Part shown: positions 63,301 to 64,000 of the stretch, piece by piece
Position numbering within the stretch: position 1 is the first letter of the stretch
How the letters are laid out: each line of letters starts with the position of its first letter
Assembly (NCBI GenBank): GCA_914767715.1
Contig: OU612075.1
Span: forward strand, 5,208,001-5,272,000
Source: Membranipora membranacea
Taxonomy: Eukaryota; Bryozoa; Gymnolaemata; Cheilostomatida; Membraniporidae
Reading direction: 5' to 3'
DNA length: 64,000 bases
Notes under the pieces: generated by a model
The model's database searches: none
What the model was told of the DNA's origin: nothing
Seen by the model: the letters and a program-made list of their open reading frames with translations, nothing else
Translations under genes and position numbers: made by a program

Positions 63301-63921
63301 TTACTTACTACAGTAATAATGACATCGTCACTAGGGCAATGAACAAAATATTGTTAGTTGCACTCTCAACAGATATTTGACTTGACCCATGGCAATAATT
63401 CTTAAAAAATGTGATTGTGCTAACGTCCTCACCAATGCTGTATTTTTAAGAAAAGAAAGAAAACCCTTGATACTCTGTATTATCCCGACATGTGTTTAGG
63501 GTGTCAACGTCCGTCTCAGAGAGTTTATATTTAATAATTGGACAACCTCAAAGTAACTCAAGGCATTGAATTTTACATGCCATACATATGAGATTTGATT
63601 GGCCTGACATGTTCTCATTGCTCATTGCTGTTCTGAACAACAATATTCATAATCATCTTTATATCTCTAACTTATATAGGCAGCCTAAAAGCAGCTCCTG
63701 CATCTGATGCTCAATCAACCAGCAGCAAAGTAGCACCACCCCCAAAGCCTTCCTGGAAGTCTGCCACAGTCAAAGAGAGGAAGTCTCCTGCTTCATCCAG
63801 TATGATGACCACTTCACTCACTGTATCATCGAGCAATGAAGGGCTAGAAGACGCCATACTAGACGCAAAAATCAAGAGCAAAACTATCGAGATACCAGCC
63901 AGACGACCAAATCCTATGACA
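48386..63921 (+). CDS. CRACD/KIAA1211-like cytoskeletal regulator, N-terminal 766 residues, 13 exons (3' end outside window)
   Basis: Exons: 48386-48558 (ATG 48386; the exon itself opens after the AG at 48374), 50378-50525, 53687-53800, 57752-57826, 58577-58649, 59020-59156, 59692-59853, 60244-60353, 60835-60925, 61434-61611, 62054-62226, 62575-63196 and 63680-63921. All phases agree. Vertebrate CRACD inhibits capping protein and tunes actin dynamics; that role is from family knowledge. Seen here: a basic patch GVLGKLKGIFGKKKR (23-37), SHDS (146-149), a basic block NVRPSRRTKTRR, many Pro/Ser-rich segments (PPPPRP, PPPKP) and related W motifs, DWIKLANKRKTW (Trp494), DPPWKAALKQRTG (Trp677) and KPSWKSATVKERK (Trp711). 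The last group resembles the W..LA...R/K motifs near the CRACD C-terminus. No signal peptide or membrane span, largely disordered. Upstream coding cannot be excluded, since the reading frame continues before the ATG to the acceptor. Confidence 0.7.
50683..50930 (+). repeat. Diverged two-copy tandem duplication, period about 145 bp, intronic
   Basis: Shared words in order: TGGGTTG.GGT, GGTTG.T.ATGGA.TGCC, AACC.GG.CA..TTTGAGCA, and CCAAAAT. Moderately decayed and noncoding. Confidence 0.55.
52348..52550. repeat. Dispersed repeat (family R1), copy 2
   Basis: Ordered match to 34605-34850 in the same orientation, including GGAGGGGTGCTGTAA and TTTAGCTTTCTAGG. It lies in an intron of the CRACD-like gene. 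Confidence 0.7.
54304..54400. mobile_element. Short palindromic MITE (family M1), copy 4
   Basis: TTTCAATTTGCCTGCATT on the left and AATGCAGGCAAAATGGATCC on the right are inverted. CTAGGTC-like words flank both sides, possibly part of the target. Confidence 0.65.
60694..60795. mobile_element. Short palindromic MITE (family M1), copy 5
   Basis: TCAAGTTTGATCAAATTTGC on the left and GCAAATTTGATCAAACTTGA on the right form a perfect 20-base inverted repeat, the best preserved of the five copies. It lies 39 bases before an exon of the CRACD-like gene. Confidence 0.8.
61705..61765. repeat. Near-perfect 61-bp palindrome in an intron
   Basis: GATGTGTTGAATTCAAACAA on the left pairs with its mirror image at the right end, with one mismatch and an AT-only centre. 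It is noncoding. Confidence 0.85.
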
Positions 63922-64000
63922 GTAAGTTTTGTTTACATGTCATGCTGATTCTGACAACCATAACATGTTTTGGGTACCAGTCTCTTTGATGGAAGGAACG
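63922..64000 (+). other. Start of the next intron of the CRACD-like gene
   Basis: It opens with the donor GTAAGT directly after the last visible exon. Nothing else is recognisable before the window ends. Confidence 0.7.

Overview
The window is nuclear DNA from an animal, most likely a non-vertebrate metazoan. It is AT-rich, the genes are split into many short exons by AT-rich introns with GT-AG ends, and it carries animal-type LINE, SINE and MITE debris. A GH27 lysosomal glycosidase and a CRACD/KIAA1211-like cytoskeletal protein both point to Metazoa. I cannot fix the phylum. There are no rRNA genes, functional tRNA genes, CRISPR arrays or bacterial operons. Almost all single open frames longer than 60 codons are fortuitous. 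I rebuilt the real genes by joining exons whose splice phases agree.

Layout. (1) 755-11865, + strand: the last 19 exons (807 residues) of a large intracellular, mostly disordered protein I do not recognise. Its 5' end lies outside the window. (2) 14.2-33.2 kb, + strand: the most interesting part, a tandem family of three small secreted proteins here called A (14273-15737), B (24266-26446) and C (31133-33199). Each has five coding exons with identical intron phases (1-0-0-1), a signal peptide split after 7-9 codons, amphipathic helix-like segments, a C-x3-C pair in exon 3 and a near-invariant last exon, DPMC-x10-CQ. Gene layout and size recall helical cytokines or hormones, and I know no family with this signature. 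The spacers hold mobile elements, duplicated blocks and a truncated LINE. (3) 34479-41562, - strand: a complete eight-exon alpha-N-acetylgalactosaminidase (NAGA-type GH27, 413 aa) with both catalytic aspartates and the Ser/Ala pair that marks NAGA against alpha-galactosidase A. (4) 41.6-48.4 kb: mostly intergenic, with fold-back elements, short tandem duplications and weak signal-peptide-like open frames near 43.7-44.3 kb. (5) 48386-63921 and beyond, + strand: 13 exons (766 aa so far) of a CRACD/KIAA1211-like protein, with a basic GKLKGIFGKKKR patch, an SHDS motif, an Arg/Lys-rich block and repeated W-containing motifs. It runs off the right edge.

Repeats. They include a roughly 100-bp palindromic MITE family (five copies), a TTAA-flanked MITE pair, a hAT-type MITE with an exact 8-bp target duplication inside NAGA, several long fold-back elements, two SINE-like families, one LINE reverse-transcriptase fragment and one LINE-like tail, and many two-copy tandem duplications. 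The genes do not form an obvious pathway. The only functional cluster is the A/B/C tandem family.

Limits. All exon models come from reading frames, splice-site words and phase agreement alone. No homology search or transcript was available. Statements about known protein families are from memory.
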